Shown here: positions 15,928 to 24,648 of the stretch, in pieces
Layout of the letters: every line of letters starts with the position of its first letter
Position numbering within the stretch: position 1 is the stretch's first letter
Source: Candidatus Gastranaerophilales bacterium
GTDB lineage: Bacteria; Cyanobacteriota; Vampirovibrionia; Gastranaerophilales; Gastranaerophilaceae
Length of the DNA: 64,000 nt
Assembly (NCBI GenBank): GCA_028693235.1
Contig: JAQUVW010000004.1
Span: 1 to 64,000, forward strand
Direction: 5' to 3'
Notes under the pieces: generated by a model
What the model was told of the DNA's origin: nothing
The model's database searches: none
The model's input: only the letters and a program-made list of their open reading frames with translations
Made by a program: the position numbers and the translations under genes

Positions 15928-17037
15928 ATGGCAGAAATTAAAAAAAGACGGCGCAAAAATGGCGACTTTAGCTATACTGCAAGTATAAGAATTAAAGGTT
16001 GTCCAATTATGACTGCAACGTTTTCTCGATTAACTGATGCAAAAGAATGGATTTCTGAGAATGAATTGCCATTAAAACGTGGAAAGCATATTAAAAATTC
16101 AAACGCACAAAAGCATACAGCAGGTGAATTAATTGATAGATATATTGAATATGAACTAAAAAATCGCAAATCCGACAAAGATAAATACAAAATGCATCTT
16201 GCTTGGTGGAAAAAACAAATCGGAGCATATTTATTATCAAGTATTGATAATATCATGCTTTCAGAATATAGGGATAAGTTGTCAAAAGAAAAATGTTTAA
16301 TTCCTCGAAAAAATATGTCACCAAAAATTAGTGATAAAACTCGTTCAAATTCTACTGTAAATCGTTACATGGCTTCACTCTCTACGGTTTTAAGTTTAGC
16401 GGTAAAAGAATATGGCTGGCTTGACGAAAACCCAATGTTAAAAGTGATAAAGAAAAAAGAACCCAGAGGTCGTGTTAAATATTTAACTGATAAAGAAGTT
16501 GAAAAGCTTTTGTCTGCATGCCTGCAACAATCAAATGAATTATATTTATGTATTTTGATTGCACTTTCTACCGGTGCAAGATATAGCGAAATAACTAATT
16601 TGTCGTGGAAAGATGTAGATATGGAACACAAGCAATTCCATTTTCTAAATACAAAAAATGGCGATGATAGAGGTGTGGCTATAACTTCTAATGTATATGC
16701 CGAATTGTTAAAGTTTCAAAAAATACGCAACATTAATTCAGATTTATTATTTGCGACAAAAGACGGCAGAAAAACCTTGTATATTCGGGGGCAATTTGAA
16801 AATGCTCTAAAAACAGCAAAAATAAAAGATTTTCATTTTCACGATTTGCGCCATACTGCTGCAAGTTATTTAGCAAAAGGCGGAGCAAGTTTACTTGAAA
16901 TAGCGACAATTTTAGGACATAAAACACTTGCTATGGTTCAGCGCTATTCGCATTTAACCAAAGGACATACGGCAGAAGTTTTAGAGAATATGAATATTCA
17001 AATGTTTAAAAATGTACATATTGGAAGGGAGGCATAG
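15928..17037 (+). CDS. int: Tyrosine recombinase / phage integrase
   Basis: 369 residues from the ATG at 15928, preceded by AAAGG; an earlier ATT/TTG frame to 15841 has no ribosome-binding site. The N-terminal arm-binding region is followed by a SAM-like core-binding domain and the catalytic domain. Catalytic residues visible: Arg in STGARYSEI, His-x-x-Arg in FHDLRHTAAS, His in LGHKTLAMV and the Tyr nucleophile in QRYSHLT. Full length for a temperate-phage or island integrase. It would recombine the element with the 3' end of the adjacent tRNA-Met gene. The putative arm sites overlap its promoter region, which allows autoregulation. Confidence 0.95.
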   Translation: MAEIKKRRRKNGDFSYTASIRIKGCPIMTATFSRLTDAKEWISENELPLKRGKHIKNSNAQKHTAGELIDRYIEYELKNRKSDKDKYKMHLAWWKKQIGAYLLSSIDNIMLSEYRDKLSKEKCLIPRKNMSPKISDKTRSNSTVNRYMASLSTVLSLAVKEYGWLDENPMLKVIKKKEPRGRVKYLTDKEVEKLLSACLQQSNELYLCILIALSTGARYSEITNLSWKDVDMEHKQFHFLNTKNGDDRGVAITSNVYAELLKFQKIRNINSDLLFATKDGRKTLYIRGQFENALKTAKIKDFHFHDLRHTAASYLAKGGASLLEIATILGHKTLAMVQRYSHLTKGHTAEVLENMNIQMFKNVHIGREA

Positions 17038-17559
17038 ATGAATGAGTTGCAGACGACTACAATAATTCAAAACAGGATTTTTATAATTCGAGGTCAAAAG
17101 GTTATGATAGACCGTGATTTAGCTGAATTATACAAAGTTAAGACGATGGTATTAAACCAGGCCGTTAAAAGAAATTTAAAAAGGTTTCCCGATGATTTTA
17201 TGTTTAAGCTTACTCCTGAAGAACTAAAGGAACTTATCACAAATTGTGATAGGTTCGAAAAGTTAAAACATTCGCCGACTACACCACATGCGTTTACAGA
17301 ACAGGGTGTTGCTATGCTTTCAACAGTGTTAAATAGCGAAACTGCTATTGAGATAAATATACAAATAATGCGTGTGTTTGCAAAAATGAGACAATGGGCA
17401 ATCGAAAACAAGGAAATGGCTCTGCGCCTACAAGAATTGGAACATTATTTCATACAACATTGTAAAGATAATCAAGCTGATATGCAGAAAATATATGATG
17501 CACTCGGTTTACTTATGGATCGAACCAAACCGACACAAATTGGCTATAAAACCGATTAA
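17038..17559 (+). CDS. ORF6N domain phage protein
   Basis: 173 residues, starting directly after the integrase stop codon. Residues 8-95 match the ORF6N domain (IFIIRGQKVMIDRDLAELYKVKTMVLNQAVKRN, FPDDFMFKLT, FTEQGVAMLSTVL). The rest is a helical tail (RVFAKMRQWAIENKEMALRLQELE) likely to oligomerise. ORF6N proteins of phages and islands are DNA-binding and often act as antirepressors or regulators. Co-transcription with the integrase is likely. Confidence 0.85.
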   Translation: MNELQTTTIIQNRIFIIRGQKVMIDRDLAELYKVKTMVLNQAVKRNLKRFPDDFMFKLTPEELKELITNCDRFEKLKHSPTTPHAFTEQGVAMLSTVLNSETAIEINIQIMRVFAKMRQWAIENKEMALRLQELEHYFIQHCKDNQADMQKIYDALGLLMDRTKPTQIGYKTD

Positions 17560-17589
17560 TTTTCATGCCGGCAAGTAAAAGACTAAAGT

Positions 17590-17645
17590 ATTTTGCGTAA
17601 GCAAAATATACCCCGGCCAAGTGGGGGGGCTTGCCCGGGGTATAT
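17590..17645. repeat. GC-rich double hairpin in an AT-rich context
   Basis: First hairpin: ATTTTGC, GTAA loop, GCAAAAT (17590-17607). Second: 16-base arms 17606-17621 and 17630-17645 (ATATACCCCGGCCAAG with its complement, one mismatch) around a run of eight G after one T. It lies 31 bases after the ORF6N stop, so it may terminate that transcript, though no T-run follows. Its base composition is unlike the neighbourhood. Confidence 0.55.
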
Positions 17646-17738
17646 ACCAAAAACAAACAAATCAAAAATTGTAAAAACAAATTGACAGGCATGGAAACAT
17701 AAAAAGAAAGAATAATTAACCAAAAAGGAACTACAAAT

Positions 17739-17947
17739 ATGAATGTTATTGAGACCATAAAAAAACTATTTCGCAAACCGACCTAAACATAGAAATATTA
17801 AGTGAATGCACGGGGGTAAAAAAGTCCACAATAGAGTCTATTTTGAATAATAAAAAGAGACGATTAAATTCGATTGATTTCATAAAATTGTGCACATTTT
17901 TAAAACAAGATTTATGTAACTTTAATGAGGATGTTATATGTATATAA
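17739..17947 (+). pseudogene. Small XRE-like HTH gene with a frameshift at an A7 run
   Basis: The ATG at 17739 follows AAGGA, but the frame stops after 15 codons. Shifting -1 at the run of seven A in codons 7-9 opens a frame to 17947 (69 residues). Its product (SQTDLNIEILSECTGVKKSTIESILNNKKRRL) reads as a Cro/CI-type helix-turn-helix. A AAA AAA is a plausible slippery heptamer, so programmed slippage, a real mutation and a read error in the homopolymer are all possible. Its end overlaps the start of the next gene (17938). A regulator role is inferred. Confidence 0.55.
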
Positions 17948-18135
17948 ACTTACTAAAAGAAATGAAAAAACAGGAAGTTCCGGTCAATATAATGGCTTAT
18001 TTACTAGGGCTTTCTGTTAAACAATTTACGCAAAAAATTAAAAAAACTGATTTTAATATTGATGAAGCATTAAAAATCAAATATACACTTGGTAATTTGC
18101 CAATCAGTTACTTATTTTGTGAAAATGTTTCATAA
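17938..18135 (+). CDS. Small Cro-like regulatory protein
   Basis: 65 residues, start overlapping the end of the preceding frameshifted HTH gene. The sequence LLKEMKKQEVPVNIMAYLLGLSVKQFTQKIKKTDF contains a helix-turn-helix-like pattern followed by a short helix. Probably a DNA-binding regulator of the element. No family assigned beyond this. Confidence 0.55.
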   Translation: MYINLLKEMKKQEVPVNIMAYLLGLSVKQFTQKIKKTDFNIDEALKIKYTLGNLPISYLFCENVS

Positions 18136-18247
18136 AATAAGCGACAGAATGGGCTATATTGAAAGATTAAGACATCTCTCAAGAACTGATATAATAAAAC
18201 TGAAAAGAAGCCCATACTTTTGAACGTGTGGCGAGTAATAGGTATAA

Positions 18248-19276
18248 ATGGAAAAAGACAATATAAATATATACGAAACTCTTATAAATATAGAAGAATT
18301 AATGCAAAATATAAAAAATGTAGCTACTTCTGCGGATTTATATTGCTTGTTTTTAAAAACAAAAGCTATCATTTGCAAATACGATTGTATAAAAAAAATA
18401 TATGACGAAAAGATTGAAAATTTTAAAAAATTACGAGAAGATAAAGTATATATTTTATTTATGAAAGATTTACTTAGTGAAGCAAAAATATTTACAAGTG
18501 AAGATATAGACAAATTTAATTTTACCGACTCAAATAGTGAAAAATATTGTGATTTATTTTGTCCTAATACTGTCTATATTGACGAAAATTGGGGTATTGA
18601 ACAAAGTAATCATTTAAAAATACAACAAAAATTATTCAAGAATAATCATGAAAAGGCTCAAGACTATGCATCTTCTATGGGATTTGGATTGCTATTTTAT
18701 TACTCTTCGTTAGTCTCAAAAAATGGCGATGTGAAGATTTTAGCCCCTGTATTTACATTTAAGCCAACAGATGAGCAATGGAAAGAAATGGAAAAAAGGG
18801 GCATCTATCCACCAATGAAATTTGATGTAGTTGAAAATGGTGCAGATGAATATTTTATACATAAACTGTCACCTGATGATATTGAATTTATTAAGAATGA
18901 TGAAAATATGTGTATTCTTTTAAAAATAGCACTATATACAACTTTATTCCATATTAAAAATGGAGTTGAATACGGATATAAAAATAATATGGATGCTCCA
19001 GATAAAATAATGGAACTTTTAAAACTTAATAAGCACAAGATAACCTTTCAAAATATTGACTTATTAGAAAAGTTTACATCCATTGATGTTAAAAATATTG
19101 CCCAAAAAGAGGTTGTAGAAGATAATGCAATTCATCAAAGAGTGGCTCGATTAATTAGCAAATTCGAAGGTTTAGGAATCCTTGAATTGCTTCAAATAGA
19201 TGTATCTAAAAGAAAAGATAAAAAAAGAATTTGTACAAAAATTTTGCCATATTTAAAACGGCTAAAAAGCGAATAA
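18248..19276 (+). CDS. Hypothetical protein of the integrated element
   Basis: 342 residues, no family recognised. The first 130 residues are helical and lysine-rich. The middle (YASSMGFGLLFYYSSLVSKNGDVKILAPVFTFKP) is mixed alpha/beta. The C-terminus is helical and basic (RVARLISKFEGLGILELLQ). There is no signal peptide and no membrane segment. The upstream 112 bases hold no gene; a 6-base inverted pair (TGGGCT at 18150 and AGCCCA at 18209) could form a weak long-loop structure. Codon use is as AT-rich as the rest of the element. Confidence 0.65.
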   Translation: MEKDNINIYETLINIEELMQNIKNVATSADLYCLFLKTKAIICKYDCIKKIYDEKIENFKKLREDKVYILFMKDLLSEAKIFTSEDIDKFNFTDSNSEKYCDLFCPNTVYIDENWGIEQSNHLKIQQKLFKNNHEKAQDYASSMGFGLLFYYSSLVSKNGDVKILAPVFTFKPTDEQWKEMEKRGIYPPMKFDVVENGADEYFIHKLSPDDIEFIKNDENMCILLKIALYTTLFHIKNGVEYGYKNNMDAPDKIMELLKLNKHKITFQNIDLLEKFTSIDVKNIAQKEVVEDNAIHQRVARLISKFEGLGILELLQIDVSKRKDKKRICTKILPYLKRLKSE

Positions 19277-19372
19277 ATCGTTCAAATATCATACATATTT
19301 AATCTACCGATTTATAAAAAACCTTACTATTATAGAAAAGTACAAAGACATTACAAATAATAGGAGGTTTAA

Positions 19373-19609
19373 ATGACAAATTTAGCAATTACTGAAAACA
19401 AAAACTTAATCCCAGAACTTATTCCGGTTAGTAAGTGGAATGAATACTTTCCATATCCATCGGTGGCTTCAATTAGACAATATATATTTTATAAGCGCCG
19501 TAACGGATTTGACAAGGTTTTGCGATGGATGGGCAAACGACAATATATTTGCGTTGCAGCGTTTAACGAATGGGTGGAAAATGGCACCGGTGAGAAAGCT
19601 GCGTGTTAG
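19373..19609 (+). CDS. Small helix-turn-helix / excisionase-like protein
   Basis: 78 residues after an AGGAGG site. The core VSKWNEYFPYPSVASIRQYIFYKRRNGFDKVLRWMGKRQYI has the pattern of small phage DNA-binding proteins: a helix-turn-helix that chooses a partner, then a wing with an aromatic DNA-facing strand. It may serve as excisionase or as a regulator. The next operon follows a palindrome at 19629-19649. Confidence 0.55.
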   Translation: MTNLAITENKNLIPELIPVSKWNEYFPYPSVASIRQYIFYKRRNGFDKVLRWMGKRQYICVAAFNEWVENGTGEKAAC

Positions 19610-19628
19610 TTATGAATATAAATAGAAA

Positions 19629-19649
19629 AGCTGTGCAAATTGCACAGCT
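19629..19649. promoter_or_regulatory. Perfect palindrome AGCTGTGCAA-A-TTGCACAGCT
   Basis: Ten-base arms around a single A, between the small HTH gene and the replication-type gene. The one-base centre is too tight for a good hairpin loop, so a dimeric operator or a replication-protein binding site is more likely than a terminator. Confidence 0.45.
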
Positions 19650-19730
19650 AAATAATAAAACTTATACTTCCATTCTACCTAAAAAGATTGTTGGGAACAA
19701 GTCCCTCCATATAATTATGGGGGTATATAA

Positions 19731-20492
19731 ATGGATATAAAAGAAAAAGATCCTGCATTTTTGTTTTACAGTAGTGATTTTTTAACAGGTTGCGCCGGAC
19801 TTACTATGGAAGAACGTGGACAGTATATCACAATGATGTGTTTACAGCACCAACAAGGACATCTGTCCGATAAAACCATAAGGTTATCTGTAGGAAACTT
19901 GTCGGATGATATTTTATCTAAATTTTTAAAAGATAAAAATGGGCATTTTTATAACAAAAGGCTCGATGATGTTATAGAAAAAAGAAAAGCATTTACTGAA
20001 AGTCGTAGAGAAAACGGAAAAAAAGGGGGGCGTCCTAAAAAGAACGATGAAAAAGCAAGTGCGAAACCTAGTGCAAACCTACTTGGAAATGGAAATGAAA
20101 ATGAAACTATAACTGAAGATAAAATTGAAGCTTTTAAAAAGTTATATAATGAGACATGTTCAAATTTACCTGAAGTAACAGAGATTACAGAAACAAGATT
20201 AAATAAAATTATACAAAGGTTAAAAGAAAAAGATAACCTTGAATATTGGAAAAAAGTTTTTGAAAAAGCAAATAGGTCTGATTTCTTTATAAAAAAGAGT
20301 TGGTGTAGTTTTGATTGGTTTATCGAAAATGATACTAATTATGTAAGAGTTTATGAGGGAACATTTGTAAATATGCCCGATGTAAGATTGGGTTCCTGTT
20401 CAACATTTAGAAAAGAAGCTAACAGAAACCCTAATAAATACTCTTGTGATAATCTTGAACATTTGCAAGAGAAAGGAATGGCGATACTATAA
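19731..20492 (+). CDS. DUF1376-type phage replication protein
   Basis: 253 residues. The N-terminus (DPAFLFYSSDFLTGCAGLTMEERGQYITMMCLQHQQGHLS) matches DUF1376, found in phage replication regions. It is followed by a basic KKGGRPKK linker and a C-terminal domain (WKKVFEKANRSDFFIKKSWCSFDWFIEN), typical of replisome-organiser or primosome proteins. A TATAAA stands just upstream; no strong ribosome-binding site is visible apart from GGGGGT. It overlaps the next gene by one base. Likely role: origin binding or helicase loading for the element's own replication. Confidence 0.75.
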   Translation: MDIKEKDPAFLFYSSDFLTGCAGLTMEERGQYITMMCLQHQQGHLSDKTIRLSVGNLSDDILSKFLKDKNGHFYNKRLDDVIEKRKAFTESRRENGKKGGRPKKNDEKASAKPSANLLGNGNENETITEDKIEAFKKLYNETCSNLPEVTEITETRLNKIIQRLKEKDNLEYWKKVFEKANRSDFFIKKSWCSFDWFIENDTNYVRVYEGTFVNMPDVRLGSCSTFRKEANRNPNKYSCDNLEHLQEKGMAIL

Positions 20493-20830
20493 TGCATAAA
20501 CAAAATAGTTTAAATAAAATTAGAGCCTTTATTATTCCATCAAATATTAAAAATGATAATAGATTATCTTATGGCGCAAGGCTTTTATATGGCGATATAT
20601 ATGAGCAATCAAGAGAAAATGGCTATACGACAGTCACAAATAAAGAATTTGCGCAAATTTATAATGTGGCTCCTAAAACAATTGGTGTTTGGATTAGTCA
20701 ACTTAAAAAATATGGTTATATCGATACTCAGTTTGAATATACAACGATAATAACTGAAGATTGGTGTAGTGAATTTTATACAAAAAATAAAAAATTTCCA
20801 TTGGTAAAAATACCGATTTCATACTACTAA
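20492..20830 (+). CDS. HTH_36-type winged-helix protein, replication-associated
   Basis: 112 residues, start overlapping the stop of the DUF1376 gene (TAATG). FIIPSNIKNDNRLSYGARLLYGDIYEQSRENGYTTVTNKEFAQIYNVAPKTIGVWISQLKKYGYI is the helix-turn-helix domain common at the N-terminus of phage replication initiators. The short tail has no further domain. It is probably the DNA-binding partner of the preceding protein. Confidence 0.72.
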   Translation: MHKQNSLNKIRAFIIPSNIKNDNRLSYGARLLYGDIYEQSRENGYTTVTNKEFAQIYNVAPKTIGVWISQLKKYGYIDTQFEYTTIITEDWCSEFYTKNKKFPLVKIPISYY

Positions 20831-20854
20831 AATATTTAAAAAAGGGAGGTAAAA

Positions 20855-21199
20855 ATGACAGTAGAAAAATTAGAATTACAAGAACCAATTGTGATTAATG
20901 GCGCAGAGTTAAAAGTTATTGATTATGACATTTCAAAAATTGGTGTTGCAGAAATAGGCAAAGCCGAAATTGAAAAAAGTAAAATTTTTGGCAGAGCTGC
21001 AATTACAAATTTAAAAGTCGCACAAGCGGATTATTTATTGCACTGTTTATTAGGAATGCAAGCAATTATTGCTTGTAATCCTAATATAGATATGGAAGAT
21101 TTAAAACGGATAAAAGGTTATGATATGGTGCAAGTTGCCGCAATAGGAACTCGTTTTTTCGTTGCACCCACAAAGAATGAACAAATAGTTAGGGGGTAA
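20855..21199 (+). CDS. Phage tail-assembly chaperone (E/gp41-like)
   Basis: 114 residues after a GGGAGG site. The pattern QEPIVINGAELKVIDYDISK, then ADYLLHCLLGMQAI and MEDLKRIKGYDMVQVAAIG, fits the tail-assembly chaperone group that includes phage P2 E and Mu gp41. It lies directly before the tape-measure gene, the position such chaperones hold in tailed phages. It would bind the tape measure until the tail tube polymerises. It is one of very few structural genes in this element. Confidence 0.65.
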   Translation: MTVEKLELQEPIVINGAELKVIDYDISKIGVAEIGKAEIEKSKIFGRAAITNLKVAQADYLLHCLLGMQAIIACNPNIDMEDLKRIKGYDMVQVAAIGTRFFVAPTKNEQIVRG

Positions 21200-21201
21200 A
21201 A

Positions 21202-23048
21202 ATGAATGACAAAGTTATGAAAGCAGTTGTTGAACTCGCAGGAACAGTAGATCCGTCATTAGCAAAAAGCATAAGCAACGCAGAAAAAGCTCTCGGAGGT
21301 ATTGATTTAAAAGCCATAGCTACAGGTGCAGCGTTTACCACCGCAGCACTACTTGCAGTAAAAGCTTTTGCTAGTACATCAAAGGGGTTATTTGATTTAG
21401 GCGAAAAGTTTCAATTAGAATTGGAACCGGAGCAACAGGTACTGAATTAGAGAATCTAAAAGATACAATGAACGATGTTTATACTTCAGTTCCGGTATCG
21501 ATGGAAAACGCAGGCAAAGCAATTTCAGATTATAATACAAGACTTGGTTTGACAGGTTCTCAATTATCAGGTTTATCGGAGCAAGCTTTAGCAGTTAGTG
21601 AAATGTTGGGTGAAGATTTGAATACCACAATAGAAGCATCTTCTCAAGCTTTTCAACAATGGGGGATTAGTAATCAAGATATGGGCAAATCTATGGATTA
21701 TATTTTTAAAGTCCAACAAGCTACTGGTATCGGTTTTAATGCTTTAATGTCAAATTTAAAAGACTATGGTCCTCAACTTCAAGCTTTAGGATTTTCTTTT
21801 GAACAGTCTGCAGCGATGATGGGGCAAATGGAAAAAGCAGGTGTTAGAACCGATGAAATAATGGCAGCATTAAAAAAATCTGTTGGAACAATGGCAAAAG
21901 AAGGATTGTCGGCTTCTGAAGGTATAAAAAAATATTACAACGAAATTAAAAATGCGGGCGATATTGCAAAAGCCACCGCAATAGCGAATGAAGTATTTGG
22001 CGCAAGAGCTGGTTCAAGTGTTGCGGATGCAATTAGAAAAGGTACAATTTCAGCAGATGATTTTGCAAATTCAATGTCAAAAAATAATGAAAAAATAATG
22101 AGTGTATTTCAAGAAACAATGGATTTCCCTCAAAAACTTAAACTTGTATGGCACGAACTTGATACTCATTTAGAACCATTGGGTGGTGCGATATTTGATA
22201 ATATGGGTGATTTAATTGAACCATTAAAAGAAGCTTTTGCACCAGTTTTGCCGTTAATAGATAAGTTCGTAGAACTTACAGAACCAATTACAAATGAATT
22301 GTTTTCTAAATTAGCTGATTTTATTAGTAGTTGTGCACCGATGTTTGAGGAGTTTTTCAAAAACATAGAGCCCTTATTGGATGCTTTAATACCTATTATT
22401 CAGCTATTGGCAGGATTAATTGGAGGTGTTTTAGGACAAGCCTTTTTAATAATAATGCCTATTGTCAACGATTTTATTGGTTTACTTACAAATGCGATTG
22501 ATTTTATTGTAAATGTATTTACATTGCAGTGGGGTGATGCGTGGAAAAATGTTGTGGCAGTATTCAGTAGCACATTTGGATTAATTGATGAATTAGCAAA
22601 AGGTCCAATTAATGCCGTTATTGCGATAATCAACTCTGTTGTTTCTGGGATTAATGCTTTGCACATTCAAATACCTGATTGGGTTCCAGGTATGGGAGGA
22701 AATGAATTCGGTGTTAAAATTCCGCACATACCTATGCTTGCAGCAGGTGGATTTACAGACGGAGTAAGTATTGCCGGCGAAGATGGAACAGAAGCCGTAA
22801 TCTCATTTAACCCATCATATAGAGATAAAAATTTATCAATATGGAAAGATGCAGGCGCCATGCTTGGTGCAACAACATCAAATAGTGTTGTAATAGATAT
22901 GGGAGGAATAAATTTTGCGCCAAATATTAATGTTACCAATAGTTCAAACTCCGAAGATATTATGCAACGATTAAAAGAACATGAATCAGAGTTTATGGAT
23001 ATGATTGAACATTCATTAAAACAAAGAACTTTGAAGCGCTATTGTTAA
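21202..23048 (+). pseudogene. Tail tape-measure protein, TP901 type, frameshifted
   Basis: Two frames make one gene. 21202-21450 gives the N-terminus (VELAGTVDPSLAKSISNAEKAL). The frame one base back is open from 21396 to 23048 and gives the TP901 core (IRIGTGATGTELENLKD, then VPVSMENAGKAISDYNTRLGLTG). A -1 shift near 21408-21411 (AAG TTT) joins them into about 615 residues. The body has hydrophobic segments (LLAGLIGGVLGQAFLIIMPIV) and ends with a typical region (AAGGFTDGVSIAGEDGTEAVI). Short for a tape measure. The shift is either decay, a sequencing slip or unusual recoding. Confidence 0.78.
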
Positions 23049-23100
23049 TTATTAAGCGAGCGAGCAATGCGAGTGAGCGCATGGTATAAAAAGATATTTA

Positions 23101-23252
23101 CTCGCACCACGTTGCCCGACAAGGCATGAATAAACTCAATTGGGATATGACTGCATAGAGATAAATAAAATTGGGATACAGGGGCACACATACATTGGAT
23201 AAAATCTCAATAGGTACTTCTGGCAGATTTTATCTCTGTGGTGCTTGCGAGC
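23101..23252 (+). ncRNA. Candidate structured RNA between tape measure and small terminase
   Basis: The 276 bases 23049-23324 hold no gene and are richer in G and C than the surroundings. GCACCAC (23104-23110) pairs with GTGGTGC (23238-23244), extended by CTC/GAG after a four-base bulge. Inside lies a hairpin with 10-base arms (GATAAAATCT 23198-23207, AGATTTTATC 23225-23234). An alternative pairing (AGAGATAAA 23157-23165 with TTTATCTCT 23229-23237) competes. Strand is assumed from the flanking genes. No known RNA family was recognised. Confidence 0.35.
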
Positions 23253-23324
23253 CCAGAAAAGGTATAGTTTTGAGAAAAAAAATTTTAGGCCACTTCCTTC
23301 CGCAGAAAATTTAAGGAGTAAAAT

Positions 23325-23837
23325 ATGACAAATATTGAAATAAACAAAATGCACAAAACAACCGAATTTATAGCTAATTATTTTGGAGTTACTCCTCGTA
23401 GAGTAAGACAATTAGCACAAGAAGGTATAATCCCGGCTATAAAAAAAGACGGATCTTATTATTTCGATCCACCTATTGCCATAAAAAAATATATTGAATA
23501 TCTTCAGGAACGCATAAACATATCAGATTCAGCTTTTGAAGAAAAAGAAAAGCAGAAAATTGAAGCTGAAATAAGAATTATTAATACAAGGGCGGATATA
23601 GCAGAAATGCGATTATCTGATTTGTTAAGTAAAATGCATTGTGCTGAAGATGTTGAAGATTTACTGTACGATTTGGGTAGTACTATAAAAAATTATCTTA
23701 TAAAACTTCCGGAAGATATATCACAAGATATTATGAATAAAAAATCTTGCACCGCTGCAGAAATATCTGAACTTATTGAGAATTATACAAATAATATATT
23801 GGAAAATTTATCAAACTATAAATATTCCTGTAAATAA
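23325..23837 (+). CDS. Nu1-like phage terminase small subunit / DNA-packaging protein
   Basis: 170 residues after AAGGAG. The N-terminus TEFIANYFGVTPRRVRQLAQEGIIPAIKKDGSYYFDPP is the winged-helix DNA-binding domain seen in Nu1-type small terminases. A coiled region (EKEKQKIEAEIRIINTRADIAEMR) and a helical tail follow, as in that family. It would recognise the packaging site. There is no large terminase gene beside it, which fits a satellite redirecting a helper phage's packaging motor. Nine bases separate its stop from the convergent protease gene. Confidence 0.72.
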   Translation: MTNIEINKMHKTTEFIANYFGVTPRRVRQLAQEGIIPAIKKDGSYYFDPPIAIKKYIEYLQERINISDSAFEEKEKQKIEAEIRIINTRADIAEMRLSDLLSKMHCAEDVEDLLYDLGSTIKNYLIKLPEDISQDIMNKKSCTAAEISELIENYTNNILENLSNYKYSCK

Positions 23838-23846
23838 ATCATATTA

Positions 23847-24617
23847 TTAGATTTCATGCTGTGTAAATTGTTCAGCCAATAATTCTGCATCCATAAGTAT
23901 TTTTATTTTATTTATATTGTATCCGTATATTTCGTTTTTATCTACATTACCTCCTAAAACAATGGCAACTACTTCGCCATTTTCGTTTATAATCGGGGCT
24001 CCACTACAACCTTGATATACTTCGTGCCCACGGTGTCCATCCAAAGGTGTAAATATATATATATCATTATCATTTTCATTAGTTTTTTTATATTTAACGA
24101 TTTCGCAAGTCTCAATTCTTTGAAAAATGTAGTGAGGAATTGGCGGCGCCACTATTTGCCCTCTAGTTCCCCCCGCAAAGGAATATTCTTCATTAATAAT
24201 AGGTACATTTGGCGAAATATTTAATATATTATTTTCTACTTCATTTTTTATTTTTGCAGGAAACTTGGAAGCATCTATATCTTGAACATAAGCTTTGTAT
24301 TCCTCTTCAAATTTATCGGTAATATTTTTAAAAGCAACATCTATATGTTTTGGTTCTTTGGGTTCTTCTTTTGAAAATATATTGACTGATATTGCATATG
24401 ATAATTCTTGCAATGGCTTTAATAAAGTTCCGGCAGTAGTATCATATTTCCTTTCAAGATAACTGATTTCATTAGGTTCCGAAACATGTTTGGCCGTTAC
24501 TAAATATATATTATTATTGTTTCTAACAAAACAGCCACTTCCTGAACTTGTTAGTTCATCATTATTATTTTTAGTAATTATTGATAGATAACTAAGTTTA
24601 ATAGTATAGTAATCCAT
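23847..24617 (-). CDS. Trypsin-like serine protease
   Basis: 256 residues with no signal peptide or membrane segment, so probably cytoplasmic. The chymotrypsin-fold triad is visible: His44 in LVTAKHV, Asp93 in HIDVAF and Ser205 in QGCSGAPI, the last followed by a typical GEVVAIVLGG strand pair. It is the third gene of an operon behind a Ymh protein and a Ser/Thr kinase, 31 bases after the kinase. Intracellular trypsin-like proteases are used as effectors in several anti-phage systems. Here the kinase may trigger or target it; that is inference. Confidence 0.82.
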   Translation of the reverse strand: MDYYTIKLSYLSIITKNNNDELTSSGSGCFVRNNNNIYLVTAKHVSEPNEISYLERKYDTTAGTLLKPLQELSYAISVNIFSKEEPKEPKHIDVAFKNITDKFEEEYKAYVQDIDASKFPAKIKNEVENNILNISPNVPIINEEYSFAGGTRGQIVAPPIPHYIFQRIETCEIVKYKKTNENDNDIYIFTPLDGHRGHEVYQGCSGAPIINENGEVVAIVLGGNVDKNEIYGYNINKIKILMDAELLAEQFTQHEI

Positions 24618-24648
24618 AAATTTATCCTTTCACTTTAAAATATAATGA

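Noticed and set aside
18149-18214. Structured leader before the 342-residue gene
   Set aside because: The only pairing found is six bases closing a loop of more than 50 bases; not convincing.
23049-23324. Retron msr-msd region
   Set aside because: Folding potential is present, but no reverse transcriptase gene exists anywhere near.
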